Part shown: positions 33,759 to 45,088 of the stretch, piece by piece
Layout: each line of letters begins with the position of its first letter
Position numbering within the stretch: the first letter of the stretch is position 1
DNA from: Anodontia alba
Lineage: Eukaryota > Mollusca > Bivalvia > Lucinida > Lucinidae
Assembly (NCBI GenBank): GCA_964016985.1
Contig: OZ024825.1
Span: 36,517,557-36,581,556 of the forward strand
Direction: 5' to 3'
Length of the DNA: 64,000 bases
The notes under the pieces: model-generated
Told to the model about the DNA's origin: nothing
The model's input: only the letters and a program-made list of their open reading frames with translations
Databases searched by the model: none
Program-made: the position numbers and the translations under genes

Positions 33759-34640
33759 CCTTAGATTTGATATTTTCATAGAAAAAATAAGTTAGTCTTA
33801 GCTGTAAAAATTGATTTAATAGATATAGGTGTAAATGTCATTAAGGACTGTTATCACCACGGTCAATATATTTCTTTTCTAAGCAAAATCACAAAACAAC
33901 AGTGTATTTCTGAAAACAAACCTTGCCCACTAAAGCGTGACTTTGTATTTAAAACATCCAGCAGGTAGGTGGCGCTGCCGTTTATTTTCATTGAGAAATC
34001 AGTTTAACGCAATATTGAATTTAACGCGAAAATACACGGAGTATATTACTTTTATTCACACAGACTATTTAGGCTGACAAAATTAATCAGATAATTGATT
34101 AACTGATCTATAAATTCCACAAAAATGATTATCATTACAGATGTCTTATAATCAATGAGACGCCACATTTTGCGGCATCCCATCTGGGTCTACACTGTTT
34201 GCTTAGGCCTATTTGACCAAATACATACAGTAAAGTATAACATGGGAAGAGTCCTGCTCAGACAGACAAGTAAATTGACCAAATCTTTTGTGATAAATAA
34301 TCGATCACAATGACAGGAGTGATAATCGACCAGATTAGCCAGCCTTAGAGTCTATTTATACATTGTATTTGCTGTATGATGATTCTAGCAAATAAAAAGA
34401 AAAGAAAAAAAATGCAACAATGTATCCATTTAAAGATACTGCCTCCAGATTTGTGGGACTTTTACCCAACCCGATCACATGATGAACAGGCCCTGCCTAA
34501 GGCAACTCTGCCCTGGAGACTATAGGCAGCCCAACTACTTCGCTGGCCCCGGTGGGCGGGGGCCGTGGTCTGTGGGTCGTGATTTCTGAATACCCGATAA
34601 TCAGTGCACGCCGGTAATAGGTACCAAGTTACGCTACACT
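33759..34640. other. No gene; family C fragment
   Basis: 34144-34201 holds TGAGACGCCACATTTTGCGG, CATCTGGGTCTACACTGTTT: a family C inner stem and right arm. Nothing else recognised. Confidence 0.4.
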
Positions 34641-34774
34641 ACCGGTCACAGGAGCTTGACATTGGATAATTTCTACTTATAGGGCCTGTCCTTCGAACCT
34701 TCGATTATTTCATAATCGTAGGGACAGGCCCTATAAGTAGAAATTAGCAAACGTCAAGCTCCTGTGCTACCGGT
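34641..34774. mobile_element. Family F hairpin element
   Basis: Arms of about 50 bp: ACCGGTCACAGGAGCTTGAC ... TAGGGCCTGTCC and the complement ending GTCAAGCTCCTGTGCTACCG GT, round a loop with a TTCGATTATTTCATAATCG minor hairpin. Single copy in the window. Confidence 0.7.
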
Positions 34775-35157
34775 TGCCTACATGAAATGCACTTTACGGC
34801 ATCAGGAATTTTGCTGAAGAACTGAACAAGTATCTGTTGTTGTTTTTCGCGTGCGACACACCATGAATTTCAAAAATGCAGGTAAAAGAAGCTTTCATGT
34901 CTGTAGCCTCGCGAAAAATAAACTGTTCGACAGCCGGTAGATTCTAGTAAACAAGCTGGTTGTCATACGACAACACACACAGTTGTCGCGACACCCAGAA
35001 GGTCGGAAACCAGACACGATACGTATCGCTGAGCACTTTCATTGGCTGACTGACATCACATGTCTCAGTCGAAACACTCGGTGTTATTCGCTTTAATCAT
35101 TGCGACTTTTCAGGCCACGGCAAGGGTCCGTACACACAATTCTGTTCTATTCCATAC
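34775..35157. other. No recognised feature
   Basis: Region just upstream of the Helitron-like remnant, with more CpG than its surroundings. A forward frame at 35060 overlaps the remnant's start in another frame and is not supported. Confidence 0.3.
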
Positions 35158-36423
35158 GTGTTATCATTTGACGCCACCGTCATGGCTGCTTCTTCGCGGC
35201 TGCTTCTTCACAGCCACGAGGCGGTGTCGCTACAAGAAAATGCATCTGTATTATTGCAAGGAAGTATCCATCAAAGAGATGGGATATTTAGTCCTGATTC
35301 AAGAGGGCGTCAATGCCTACCATGTTGTTTAGTATTATTGGTGAAAGCTGTACAGAAAAGGATCTGTACCAACAAGTTGAATGTCAACAACATGAATGAA
35401 ATTCTGTTTGCAGGAGATAAATTATACAAGTATGCAAAAAAGAATGCCAAGACATATCATGACTATTTAGAGCCATGTGATTTGCCATCTTATTTTTCAC
35501 TTGACAACCAGCATTATCCCTGGAAAGTGAAAAAAAAAAAAAAAAAAAAAAAAAAACATTTTCAGGAAATTTAAATATCTTATCCTTAGTGGAGTATCCT
35601 TTCCTTGATTTAGAGACAGGACTCGCTATGACTTTCTCATTCAACCCATATGCAGTCTTCATTTGCAACGGCTTTTCTATTGCATTATTGGAACAAGGTG
35701 ACTGTTTCTACCTTTTTGAGTCACATGCAAGAGCTTCAGATGGAATGCCAAATGTTAATGGCAAAAACATTTTGTTAAAGAAAACAAATATAACTGGCAT
35801 TTTCCTTACATTTGCGTAGATTGTTTAGTTTTGATAATTCCTTTACTACAACAGCGGTGAGTCAGTTTGATTTGCATTCGCTCTGTATATCTCATGTTTG
35901 CAGGGAGACCATAAAATGATACCAATGAGCTGGGTTTCAAATTTGTGACATAACTACCTATCCTCCTTTACAAGAATGTATTTCATTTGAGTTGTGTCCA
36001 TCACAGCCTTATGCTTCCTCCCAGCTTGCTGACAGCTTAAATGAACACGGTTCCGCATTACTTGATTCACCCCTTATATGTGAAGAATTGCAAACCTCCC
36101 TGAATAAGAAACTTAAGTGACACATCAAAAGATGGTTTGAGCAGTAAGAAATTTAAAAACAAAGAAAGTGCTATAGTCACACAGTTTCACAAGTTGGTGT
36201 CTTGTGGTCCCCAGTACATATGTACAAGTTGTTGTCAAACATTTTTCAGACATTCTGATGTTAAATTTGATATTCAGGGTCTAAAGCCCGAGATGAAAGA
36301 CTCTGTACATTAGGACATAAAAGTGTGGAGGATAAGGAATGGATCTGTCAACAATGTGCTAATAGTTTGAAGAAAAATAACTTGAACAAATATCTTCCTT
36401 TTTGTCAAGCCCGCTTGCGCTGA
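35158..36423 (+). pseudogene. Helitron-like element remnant: cysteine-protease-like domain and zinc-ribbon segment
   Basis: Segment 1 (35158-35574) has LLQGSIHQRDGIFSPDSRGR then QC (Cys53 of the frame) and NEILFAGDKLYKYAKK, DLPSYF, resembling the Cys-box half of papain-like USP/C76-type proteases found in some large mollusc Helitrons. Segment 2 (35589-35819), in another frame, has YAVFICNGFSIALLEQGDCF and FESHARASDGMPNVNG, the likely catalytic-His half. A 26-A run (about 35529-35554) separates them and probably caused the shift. Segment 3 (from 36185) has CGPQYICTSCCQTFFRHSDV; after another frame change (36310-36423) come GHKSVEDKEWICQQCANSLK, a paired-cysteine pattern typical of the region ahead of Helitron helicases. 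The helicase itself is absent. Assignment is from remembered motifs. Confidence 0.5.
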
Positions 36424-36600
36424 GCAAGACATAGTCACCATAGCTGCATTTAAGTGTATATTAGTGAGTCCATCCGTATTTGTCCGTCCTAGCTAGAAAT
36501 TTTGCATGCAGAATCATCTTTCAGTGTAGTTTGAAATTTCTCCAAGACTTGGCCTTGAGGTCAGATTTGTCAAGGACATGCACTTACCAGCAGAATTTAA
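36412..36600. repeat. Possible start of a tandem-cored element
   Basis: CAAGCCCGCTTGCGCTGAGC, then TGAGTCCATCCGTATTTGTC, resembles the hairpin plus TCCGTCC opening of family P-like elements with a different head. Weak. Confidence 0.3.
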
Positions 36601-36805
36601 GAGTTTTTAAAGAAAGTCTTCTATTCAGGAAGTGCAATGCCCAGATGCTTGATATATTCCATAGAGCTCCATCTTATCGTATAGTATTGGTAGCATTGGA
36701 ATGTCGTCTATCTTCTTTGCATGTATTGTGTAAATTGCATAGAAGATACACAGCACTCCATTAGTACTTTACAAGCTAGCAGACTCTTAGGACTATCAGT
36801 CCTTT

Positions 36806-36864
36806 GATTTTTTTCTTTGGTGGAAAATTTGTCAATATATTTGAATAGGCGTGTTTTCGTAATG
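36806..36864 (+). mobile_element. Family A fragment (right end)
   Basis: TCAATATATTTGAATAGGCG then TGTTTTCGTAATG, the right end of family A, with no body. It lies about 105 bp before a full copy. Confidence 0.7.
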
Positions 36865-36968
36865 AACTGGACCTCCACTGAGACAATATGTTTCCTGGTT
36901 ATATGGTGAATCATAGTCACATAAACTGATTGACAATAGATCACCCAGTTAAAGCGAACCTTTAGTTA

Positions 36969-37247
36969 CATTACGAAAACCTGCCTATTCAAATATACTG
37001 AAAAGTTAATCACCGAAAAATTGAAAATTTTCAGAAAAAAAATTCAAATATTTTTCATATTTCTGCTCAAAACATAGATTGTGGGTACTCGTTAGAACCA
37101 CCTTGCAGAGGCGGTTCTAACGAATACCCACAATCTATGTTTTGAGCAGAAATAAGAAAAATAATGTATACCCCTGTAAACCCCAGTTTTACTATATAAA
37201 AGTGGGGTTTTGGGGGGTCAACATTATATAGGTATGTTTTCATGATG
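36969..37247 (-). mobile_element. Family A hairpin MITE, copy 6
   Basis: 279 bp. Ends CATTACGAAAACCTGCCTAT and GGTATGTTTTCATGATG; central CGTTAGAACCACCTTGCAGA / GGCGGTTCTAACG stem with mismatches. Confidence 0.8.
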
Positions 37248-37479
37248 GAAGTTCTAATAATAAGAAGAGTCGCGACAATCACAGTAAAATAAAAGTCAAA
37301 AAGGATTGCCTTTGGAAACAAAGAACACACAAAATCACGAAAATCCGAGACTCGGTTTGATTGAGTCTCTTCATATGCTACACTGTAGCTTGCGAGGATG
37401 CATACGCCCCCTAGCGCCGGCTTAAGCGGTATTCGATTTTCAAAATTACCAGGATGGGCTCAATGATCCCAAAGGAAAT

Positions 37480-38230
37480 AAAATATAACCTGTACTAAGA
37501 TGATGTACGGGGAGACTTTTTACGGTCGCCACACGGCACAACACCAGCTACAAATGTCAATAGTATACCAAGATAAAGATGAGGTGGAAAGAATAAAGAA
37601 GGAAAAATATTTCTACGTTCTCAATACTGACAAAAATATAGCCTTTTCTGCAAGCCGAAGTCGTAAGGGAACCATACACCAAACAACACCAACCACTGTG
37701 GTATACCGGACAGTGGCTTCAAACGGAACTTGCGACTCTGTCCGACGGGTAATCGCATACTTGGCGTTTGGATTTCAGGCAGGTCACTTGTTTATTTTAT
37801 TTTTTTATTGCTTTTTATTATAGCCAGCCCGTTTGGATGTTAGCAGAAACGAGATTAAATAATAATTGTTCACTCGTAATAGCAAAGTGCTGGAGAAATG
37901 GCCTTTAAGTTGGGAGAGACTTTCAGACTCAATGGACGATCACGGCAAATATTGCGTTTTCACTTCGACTGAGCGTCAAGAAAATGTATTTTTCAATAAT
38001 TATCTCAGTCAAATCAAAGACCTGTTAGACCCTTAGAATGCGAAAACCATTTCCTTCGTCATATACAATCATTATTTAGCCCAGTTTCCTGGAAATATGA
38101 TTTCCGACGGATAAACAATACAACACTGTCTTAGAGATGACTGTCCGCAGTCTTGTCTTAGATGCTTTCTTGACTGTCCGCAAACTTGTGATTATAGGAG
38201 ATACAAGTAGTGAGTATTTTTCAACTGGTT
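37480..38230. repeat. Rearranged duplicated block, copy at 37.5 kb
   Basis: 37690-38230 matches 43107-43620 in reverse complement (GGTATACCGGACAGTGGCTT, AGCCAGCCCGTTTGGATG, GACTGTCCGCAAACTTG). 37546-37675 also matches 43621-43755 in direct orientation (CAAATGTCAATAGTATACCA). A forward frame at 37500-37823 (GTIHQTTPTTVVYRTVASNG, TCDSVRRVIAYLAFGFQAG) crosses it. It looks like real protein, perhaps an exon ending at the CAGGCAG|GTCAC near 37781, but no family is recognised. Confidence 0.65.
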
Positions 38231-38450
38231 TTAACCCATTTATACCTAGTATCCCATAAAAGGGACAGTGACAAACAGTGTAGACCCAGATCAGACACTA
38301 CAGAACGCGGCGTCTAATCAGGGTCTACACTGTTTGCAGTAAATACATTGTTATGAAACATACTACTTATAAAACTAACAAGACACCTTTCTGCTGGAAA
38401 TGGATCGGTCCAAAGAGATAAGGTAGAAGAGTCCATTTGTTTTATGGATA
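38231..38450 (+). mobile_element. Family C hairpin MITE, copy 2
   Basis: TTAACCCATTTATACCTAGT start, hairpin at 38271-38338 (inner stem with mismatches AGACACTACAGAACGCGGCG), then a tail through TGGAAATGGATCGGTCCAAA and GGTAGAAGAGTCCA. Confidence 0.75.
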
Positions 38451-38856
38451 CTGGTCTAGAAACATATCTCATGGCATTATATCGTCAGAGTAACTACAAA
38501 AAGGGGATTAATTGGCATTTCTTCGTCTGTTTTGAAAAGGAGATCCTTTTGAAGCAAGGATATTAAATAAGATATGAATATACAAGGCTACGTTTTATTG
38601 AGTGGTTATTAAAAGTAGTTGTCGGCGACAAGGTATATTCCAAATAATCAAAAGTAAGTTATTTATCCCAAGGGACCGGGAAATATTAACTGCACTATGG
38701 GAAGGTACTGATAGAGGTTTAAGGCCCCACACTGCACTGAACTACAGCTATATGTTCTGAAAATGATATCTTCTGTACAGCAAGTACACCAAACAAAATA
38801 TATTCCACACTTTGTTGTACAGACTTCAGATCTCTCCCAAAAATGAAACTAAATAT

Positions 38857-38965
38857 GTAGTTTGAATTGAGCCACGTCACGAGAAAATCTGTTTTGTCAT
38901 AGGCGAACAGCAAAGGCGCAGATCAGTCCGCGCATCCGCCCAGTCTGATTAGCATATTAAAGAAG
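38857..38965 (+). repeat. Family N fragment
   Basis: TTGAATTGAGCCACGTCACG, then GAACAGCAAAGGCGCAGATC and GCGCATCCGCCCAGTCTGAT. Left half of the element at 52244-52482. Confidence 0.65.
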
Positions 38966-39372
38966 AGCGCAATGTAAAATGTCTGTATGAATAGCTATAA
39001 ATAACTTTTTTTTAAAACCATCAATAGTGATGCAAGATTGATCAAACTATTCGCTACGTAGAAAGTAAATACCTGTAACTGTTTTAAAAATTGAAACTTT
39101 GAAGACCCTAACTACCTTCTGTAGCCTAGCAAACTGGTTTGAGTCTTACATAGTAACAGACCCATGAAGCTGATGTTTTCTCATGGTTTGGCTGGATTAT
39201 GTTATTTCAAGTTTTTGTTAATTTGATATATATCTCAACAGTCAGAGCTTGTCGCAATAAGTCATTACAGGATCGGTGTACACTGTGGTCAGTCTCGTTA
39301 TGGCATCTGTGAGATATGGCCATATAGACTATTGTGACAAATAGGTAAGTGTATACTTTTAAATTAATAGAC

Positions 39373-39440
39373 TTGTTTGCTTTGTTTGTGTTGAGGTTTT
39401 ACGACCTAGTCAATCCAGTTGGGTCATATCGAGTGCATAC
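39373..39440 (-). mobile_element. SINE 3' tail fragment
   Basis: GTTTGTGTTGAGGTTTTACG then ACCTAGTCAATCCAGTTGGG, the reversed tail of the SINE at 8880-9187. The head and body are missing. Confidence 0.7.
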
Positions 39441-39528
39441 CTGTATTGTTTACAGGTACATTAAATTGTTAAATTGTTCTTGGAGACCGGGAGGAGTTAA
39501 ATTATGCACCTCCCTCGGATGCGTTCAT

Positions 39529-39870
39529 TTTTTAAATCGGTATTAAAGTTATACCGTCTTTATCCCAAGTTTTGGGATACCTTGTCTACTTACCATAATT
39601 GTGAAATGGTCCGTCCATTCTACTACCTCTTGATGTTTCTGTAATAGTGCTGTGTGTTTGGCAAACAATGTAGACCCTGATCAGATGCCGCGTACTGCGG
39701 CGTCTGATCTGTGTCTACAATGTTAACAAACGTCTTTCTGTCCCAATACTTAGGGTTATTACGGTAATTACTTTTATTTCTAACAAACACTCATTGAATT
39801 TGAGAAAATCCTAATGTTATACGCATTGCTTGATGAACATACAACAAACATAGTCTTAAGATCTCTTGCT
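39529..39870 (+). mobile_element. Family C long variant, copy 3
   Basis: Hairpin at 39661-39730 (GCAAACAATGTAGACCCTGA, inner GATGCCGCGTACTGCGGCGT). The wider block, from TCGGTATTAAAGTTATACCG to CTTGATGAACATACA, is repeated directly at 41556-41880. Confidence 0.7.
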
Positions 39871-39875
39871 ACGCT

Positions 39876-39923
39876 CCTTTTTTTTTTCTTTTTTTTTTTT
39901 TTTTTTTTTCTCTCTCTCTCTGT
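39876..39923. repeat. T-rich tract then (TC)n
   Basis: Poly-T with few interruptions followed by about six TC units. Confidence 0.9.
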
Positions 39924-40550
39924 TATTTTACCTGTTGTTTTCAAATGGTTGAATGCCGGATAGAGAGGATAAATGTATACTTCAAGAGTTATCTCTCTTG
40001 TTCATTTACTTTCCTAAGAATCCTGATCCACTTGTGAAGCGTTTGGTACTTTTGTCATTTATTATATCATGTAAATTTAGTTTTACGGTCCAGTCAACGC
40101 TGTCTTCTCATCATACCATATAAGCACACCAAATCTCGTAAAACCCTACATTGGCTCAAATAGTTTTCGAGATATCTTGCTGACAAGATTTAGTTATCAT
40201 TATATTACAAGTGGCATAATTCCGTAAAAATCTGTGACAATTACATGCATATACAAAATTTACAACCGACTGCGTTAACCAGGCGCATTAGAGTGTCAAT
40301 GTAATAGAAACGCTGTTCAACCAAATTTATGAATAGACTGAGCTATTTTGATAGTGATGGGGAATGTCATTTGCTCACATTTAGGCCACGCCCGGCCTCC
40401 ACGAAAAACATTTACTCTATTCCTGTGTTTTTCACGGGTATTTCGGTGGTATTTCGGTAGTTCAGTAAGTCGTGTGACCGCCTATAAGACCTTCTAGAGC
40501 TGGGGTTTTGATTTTGCATTCATCGCTCCTGGGAACAAGTGGAGCTACTT
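39924..40550. other. No gene or recognised repeat
   Basis: About 40080-40200 (GCACACCAAATCTCGTAAAA, GATATCTTGCTGAC) faintly recalls a family P-type core. Otherwise nothing. Confidence 0.3.
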
Positions 40551-40801
40551 TCACTTTTCTGTTGTTGGTTCACTGTATATGAAACAACTATTGATTTTTA
40601 CAACAGTAGGCGTCACAGGAAAATTCCGTATTAACCAAATTGCGGCATTTGCCGAATCTTTTCCCACAAATTTTCTTATTTTTATTTCTTCATCCGGGTG
40701 TCTGATAATCCTGTGGTCAGTTATCTCAGTAAATTGACCACAAGAAAATTCACACGTCTTGCACTTGTATTTGTTCACTAAGCTCATCGTGTAGTCGAAA
40801 T
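40551..40801 (-). CDS. Candidate exon with a C2H2-type zinc finger
   Basis: Minus-strand frame preceded by an acceptor-like CCACTGTTTTCAG ending at 40802. The first Met after it is at 40787 (MSLVNKYKCKTC), giving 78 residues to the stop. Residues KCKTC...TDHRIIRH form a C-x2-C-x12-H-x4-H finger, followed by PDEEIKIRKF and WLIRNFPVTPTVVK. I recall similar short N-terminal fingers (finger, HP.DEI.IR, WL..NF) in uncharacterised mollusc proteins, but cannot name the family. An intron in the 5' leader and a single-finger protein are plausible; so is an exon of a transposon gene. Confidence 0.42.
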
Positions 40802-40894
40802 CTGAAAACAGTGGAGACAAATATATATTTTATAAGGCAAACACAATAGGCATGATTTTAGCAAGCCATTTTACTATTTACTGTGCAAAATAGA

Positions 40895-41290
40895 TAACTT
40901 TTATATCTTATATCCTATATTAGGTATCTTATATCCTATATAAGATAGCTGATATATCATATAAGATATCTGATTTACTAAATGAGATAGCTTATTTAAC
41001 TGAATAAATGAAATATCCTCTTTACTTTATAATATATCTTATATCCTATATATACCAAATAAGATATCTTAATGTCAAACTAGATATCTTATATGGTATT
41101 TATCTTATACATTACACTATATTAATTATCTTATTTTCTATATCACATGTCATATATCAAATATAAGATATCTTATTTACTAAAGAAAACATCTTTTAAA
41201 ATGTTATATTAGATATCTGATACGTTTAAGCAAGTTAGATATCTTAAAGGTTATATCACATATCTCATATAAATTTGAGAGTAAATAAAA
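40895..41290. repeat. Degenerate array of GATATCTTATAT words
   Basis: Some 15 variants of AGATATCTTATATCCTATA in both orientations over about 390 bp. The word is close to self-complementary, so the whole region can fold in many registers. No regular period. Confidence 0.75.
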
Positions 41291-41555
41291 CCAACAGCAA
41301 ACAATTATCCCCTCAAGGCGAAAATTTCGCAGAAATGGTCCACTCACAAATATCACAACATTTCCAAACCGGCCATACGCAGAAGAGAATGAATAAAACA
41401 TTCAAATCCTTGGCACTCGTGTCTAAACAAAATTGAGATTCATTCGTTTCATGCATTCATGACGTAAACTTATCATTCACTTTCAAAGGAGATTTTATTG
41501 TTAACAAAGTTTAGCCTGCCCATAGTAAAATGTTCTGGTCGAGACCGTGGATACA

Positions 41556-41880
41556 TTCATTTTCTTAATCGGTATTTAAGTTATACCGTATTTATCCTAA
41601 GTTTTCGGATGCTTCAACCTCTTACCATACTTGTTTAAAATTTGGAATAGTCTACTACCTCTTGATGCGTCTGTTATATTGCGTACTGTGGCGTCTGATC
41701 TGGGTCTACACTGTTTACAAAGGTCTATCTGTCTCAATACTTAAGAGTTTTTACGGTAATTACCTCACCTCAAACAAACACTCCTTGAATTTGAGTAAAG
41801 CCTGTCTAAATGGCACTAATCTTAATCTTGCATTGCTTGATGAACATACAGCGGAATCTTTTAAGATATCTTGCTACTCT
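41556..41880 (+). mobile_element. Family C long variant, copy 4 (left arm lost)
   Basis: Direct copy of 39529-39870. The hairpin's left arm is missing: TGTTATATTGCGTACTGTGG goes straight into GCGTCTGATCTGGGTCTACA. Confidence 0.65.
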
Positions 41881-42275
41881 TGTCCAGTGTATAAAGAAGA
41901 AGACTTTATTTTGTAAATGCGGATTAATCTATATTGTCGAGGTCGACGATGAAAAATGTCGGACACATCTGTAACAAATGTACATATAAAATTTTTTCAA
42001 TGGACTGCGTCTACCGGACGTAGTCATTCATTTCGAGTACTGATAATAACAGTTACAGTGCTCAGATTTAGGCCAAATCTAGCGAATAATATTTTTTTAA
42101 TGTTTCCAAGGACTTCCGTATTCCTCGTCTTCTGCAGAAGAGATTATGCAAGAGGGACTATTCTAGTTGTATATTAAATGGTAAAATAAACGTAAAGATA
42201 GAAAACTAAACAGCCTTTATTCCACAAAGGCTTTCTGCGCTATACATACAGCAGACGAAATGTAAAGAATGCCGG
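41881..42275. other. No gene or recognised repeat
   Basis: Contains TTGTCGAGGTCGACGATGAA (small hairpin, about 41935-41955). A short forward frame (41956-42177) has no support. Confidence 0.35.
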
Positions 42276-42279
42276 ACAC

Positions 42280-42280
<1 letters not shown>

Positions 42281-42372
<92 letters not shown>

Positions 42373-42397
42373 CGGGAGGACGGACGGACGGACGTTG

Positions 42398-42448
<51 letters not shown>
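42281..42448. repeat. Two (GATA)n arrays split by a GACG-rich spacer
   Basis: About 22 units, then GACGGGAGGACGGACGGACG and a few bases, then about 13 units. On the reverse strand this reads as repeated YLSI, an artefact. Confidence 0.95.
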
Positions 42449-42577
42449 GTGGGTTGAAGGTCTTGTTGGACACACTCTCTTTCGCTGCTTCCAGGGACCG
42501 ATATATTAGTATAAAGAGCAGCATATTACCAGCATTCTTGAGATTTGGTTCACAGTGTTTCTAGACCCTTCTCACCT

Positions 42578-42745
42578 TTTCATTGATTCAAGACGGGCAA
42601 TTTTAGCATATGGTCAATGGCCAAAGAATGGGTACTAAGTATTCGTTAACTGCCTAGTAGTCTTATGATGACAACTGACCTCGCCCGAAATGACTTAAAA
42701 TGGGTCAATGGGTCGTAGAACATCAACATAACAACAACAACAAAA
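42578..42745 (+). mobile_element. Degenerate SINE (body and tail)
   Basis: CATTGATTCAAGACGGGCAA, AAAGAATGGGTACTAAGTAT, GTTAACTGCCTAGTAGTCTT and a tail TGGGTCGTAGAACATCAACA then a CAA repeat: the same order as the SINE at 60752-61054, heavily diverged. Confidence 0.6.
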
Positions 42746-43106
42746 TCTCAACAGACTTTTCAAGAAACATTTGTATTGAGGGGTAACTGGTCGAGCTAAT
42801 TGAAGCAGTACCTCAGTACGGTCTTAAATCACTTATCATGTTAGTAACATGTGTTTTGAATATGTTTGAATGTAAATTCAACCTTTGTGATCGATAGTGT
42901 TTTCGGTACTTGAAATAAAGTGATACTGCATATTTGACTGAATAAAAGCATTTTTATCTAAATTTGATTTTATGCATTTAATTGTATTTCACCGACATTG
43001 CATTGTAGATGCGACTAACTATTTCTCTAGACGAGTATCCATAAGACTGCAGTCGCATAAGCATTAAAATCAATTGAAAACTACTGACCGGCTGTAATTT
43101 TATAGT

Positions 43107-43755
43107 CGCAAGTTTGCGGACAGTCAAAAAAGCACTGGTGGCAACTATTGATTACGTACAGTAGCAAGACCGCGGACAGTCGTGCAGAAGACAGTGTACA
43201 ACTGTTTATTCATTGAAAATCATAAATCGGGGAAATTGTGCTACATAGTTGTTGTACAAGGCGAGGGAAATAAATTTTGCTCTCAAAAGGCCAAATATCC
43301 TTTCTTTTGACTGGGATATTTATTAGAAAACACATTTTATTGACGCTCCCTTGAAGTGAAAAAGATATATTCGCCGTGATCGACCCAGACATATTTGAGA
43401 CTCTTCCGTCTAAAAGACCCTTTCTCTCGTATTTAGCTATTATGAGGGAACAGTTATTACCTAATCTCGTTTCTGCTAGCATCCAAACGGGCTGGCTGTA
43501 ATCAAAAACAATAAAATTAATAAAATAAGTGACCTACCTGAAATCCAAACCCCAAGTATGCGATTACCCGTCGGACAGAGTCGCAAGTTCCGTTTGAAGC
43601 CACTGTCCGGTATACCACAGTGCAACTACAAATGTCAATAGTATACCAAGATAAAGATGAGGTGGAAAGAATAAATGAAGAAAAAAGATTTCTTAGTTAC
43701 CAATACTGACAACTATCCAATCACAGGTACTGCAAGCCGAAAGGGAACCATTGCT
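43107..43755. repeat. Rearranged duplicated block, copy at 43 kb
   Basis: 43107-43620 is the inverted counterpart of 37690-38230. It joins at 43621 directly to 43621-43755, a direct-orientation copy of 37546-37675. Both point outward from one join. Divergence of perhaps 15-20% by eye. Confidence 0.7.
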
Positions 43756-43940
43756 AAAATATTTATTATTCATCTTATATAACTGTTGTCCTGGACATGG
43801 ATCCGGACCCACTACCGATTACTTTTTATTTTTCATTTTATTTTTTATTTTACTTATTTATCTATTTTATTATTATTTGTTTTATTTATTTATTTTTATT
43901 ATTATTATTGTTTTATATTTGTGCCTATTTGTTAGCCTGT
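43756..43940. repeat. AT-rich low-complexity (TTA/TTTA)
   Basis: TTTATTTATTT and TATTATTATT runs; the frame through it is a leucine/isoleucine/phenylalanine artefact. Confidence 0.85.
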
Positions 43941-44138
43941 AGTTATTGGGGTTTTGCCCTGTAGTCTGTTGCTTACGTTACTTTGGAGACACTCTGAAGA
44001 AAATACTAATATTAAAGTGAGAAAAAAATACATGTAAAACATTTTAAAATGTGGTCAGCTTGGTGTTATATTAAAGGTGAAAACAAGGCTTGTGAAGAAT
44101 GTACAAATATTGTATTTAATATTTTAAAGAAACAAATG

Positions 44139-44201
44139 CTTTGGATATTTGTTAGAATCGCCTCAATCGCCTCAATGAGGCGATTCTAACAAATATCCAA
44201 A
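44139..44201. mobile_element. Family B core hairpin, copy 1
   Basis: TTGGATATTTGTTAGAATCG then CCTCA, paired with TGAGGCGATTCTAACAAATA then TCCAA; an extra ATCGCCTCA sits in the loop. The stem has T/A at the position where family A has C/G. Confidence 0.75.
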
Positions 44202-44229
44202 ACATATGTTCTATGAGGAAATAAGAACA

Positions 44230-45016
44230 AAACAAGACTTTTTTACATATCAATCTGCTCAGTAAATATTCTGTACAACAGCAAATTCAATTTAATGGCA
44301 ACGTCTTTGGGAACAAATGCTGTCGTTGTAACGAGGGTTCACTGTATCTAAAACGAAAGATCCTGGTAATGCATGATTTCTGATGCGAATTCGATCTAAG
44401 ATGAAAAATAAGAAAGTTATCGACGTTTGAAGATGTCAAAATTGCGTTTTGAATATTTAATGAGGCTTTATAACGTCCTAAAGCAGTTATTAAATATGCA
44501 AAACTTAAATAAACAAGATTTTCAACAATATCATACATCTATATTTGTGTGTGCAGCTTCGTCCCTAGACATATATTGATTTTAGTTAAAAACTGCACCG
44601 TTTTCTATCAGAAAGAAGAAATGTTTAGAACCCTATCAAATAGTCAAAGCTTTAAAGGTCATTTATTCATTGATTTTTGTCCGAAATTGACCTAATCGGC
44701 AAGTTAATGTATGGTTTACCAAGATCTTTCATTTCAGATGCATTCTTTGCCAAGACTGCGTTTTTCTTAATGCCCGCTAAAGCACTTTGCCAATTAAAAA
44801 AAAAGAAAGGGAAAAAATGAACAACGTTTATATACGAACAGATTAGAATATCTTTTATTTCCATAGAGGGCCCTTTACGGACGTAACAAGACAAAACAAC
44901 AAATGAATAGTGAAAGAATCAAGAATTCTGACTCTACTGGCTGGTAACCTACGTAACCCTGTGAAAATTTTTTTCCTCGGTACATTTCATCTTGGAAGTA
45001 TTGTGTGAAAATGATC
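44230..45016. other. No gene or recognised repeat
   Basis: Reverse-strand frames at 44287-44538, 44667-44894 and 44875-45060 lack recognised domains. Nothing repeated in the window was noticed. Confidence 0.35.
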
Positions 45017-45088
45017 CCCTTTATGCCATTTATGTCAGTCCATAAAAGGGACATTGGCAAACCGTGTACACCCAGATCAGACGCGAGT
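45017..45088 (+). repeat. Family C fragment (left end)
   Basis: CCTTTATGCCATTTATGTCA, GGGACATTGGCAAACCGTGT and CCCAGATCAGACGCGAG, then broken off within the left arm. Confidence 0.65.

Noticed and set aside
42206..42524. Reverse-strand frames reading repeated YLSI
   Set aside because: They are translations of (GATA)n; no other coding signal.
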